A stretch of DNA of 6,430 bases, taken from Deltaproteobacteria bacterium. GTDB taxonomy: Bacteria; Bdellovibrionota_C; UBA2361; SZUA-149; JADYYL01. The notes beneath the pieces were generated by a model, which was given only the letters and a program-made list of their open reading frames with translations, was not told the DNA's origin and made no database searches. This document shows, piece after piece, positions 6,384 to 6,430 of the stretch. Each line of letters opens with the position of its first letter. Positions within the stretch are counted from its first letter, which is position 1. The position numbers were made by a program, and so were the translations under genes. The stretch is taken from contig JADYYL010000424.1 of the NCBI GenBank assembly GCA_020853655.1, positions 1 through 6,430 on the forward strand. The letters are read 5' to 3'.

Positions 6384-6430
6384 TTTGAATCAACAAATCA
6401 GGCCGTCAACGCTCCGCGCGTCGCCGCGCA
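6384..6430. other. Right-edge non-coding tail
   Basis: These 47 bases follow the kinase stop. No complete gene or T-run terminator is present. A 5-bp stem (GCGCG at 6416-6420, CGCGC at 6425-6429) lies at the very edge. On the minus strand two frames are open from the edge, to stop codons at 6398-6400 and 6390-6392; either could be the last dozen codons of a convergent gene, but the visible part is too short to judge. Confidence 0.4.

Overview
The window looks like ordinary bacterial chromosome, about 58% GC by eye, with three plus-strand genes and no mobile element, CRISPR array, tRNA or rRNA that I could find. The genes are the 3' part of carA, a complete carB, and a complete membrane-anchored Hanks-type serine/threonine kinase with C-terminal TPR repeats. 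The host is not fixed by the sequence. The kinase catalytic domain and the kinase-TM-linker-TPR plan resemble those common in Acidobacteriota, and also in some Myxococcota and Planctomycetota. I would guess an Acidobacteriota-like bacterium, from memory of family sequences only.

Layout. Positions 1-810 hold carA, entering from the left edge. After a 1-base gap, carB runs 812-4078 from a strong purine-rich ribosome binding site lying inside the end of carA. The spacer 4079-4376 is non-coding and contains two hairpin-forming stretches, a widely spaced inverted repeat, a -10-like hexamer and a possible 19-codon upstream ORF ending exactly at the kinase start codon. The kinase gene fills 4377-6383. 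The last 47 bases hold no identifiable gene, though two short minus-strand frames could be the end of a convergent gene.

How the genes work together. CarA releases ammonia from glutamine and CarB uses it with bicarbonate and two ATP to make carbamoyl phosphate for pyrimidine and arginine synthesis. Catalytic residues in both subunits are intact, and ornithine-site and most nucleotide-effector-site residues of CarB are recognisable. The kinase retains every canonical catalytic residue and is predicted to face the cytoplasm, with an alanine/proline/serine-rich linker and three TPRs on the other side of the membrane. The carB-kinase gap of about 300 bases suggests a separate transcription unit, and nothing in the sequence links the kinase functionally to carAB.

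I did not find a convincing new biological system. The observations most worth checking are a 14-residue insertion in CarB relative to E. coli, a proline in its nucleotide-effector site, the two-sided kinase-TPR architecture with an internally repetitive linker, and the structured spacer before the kinase.
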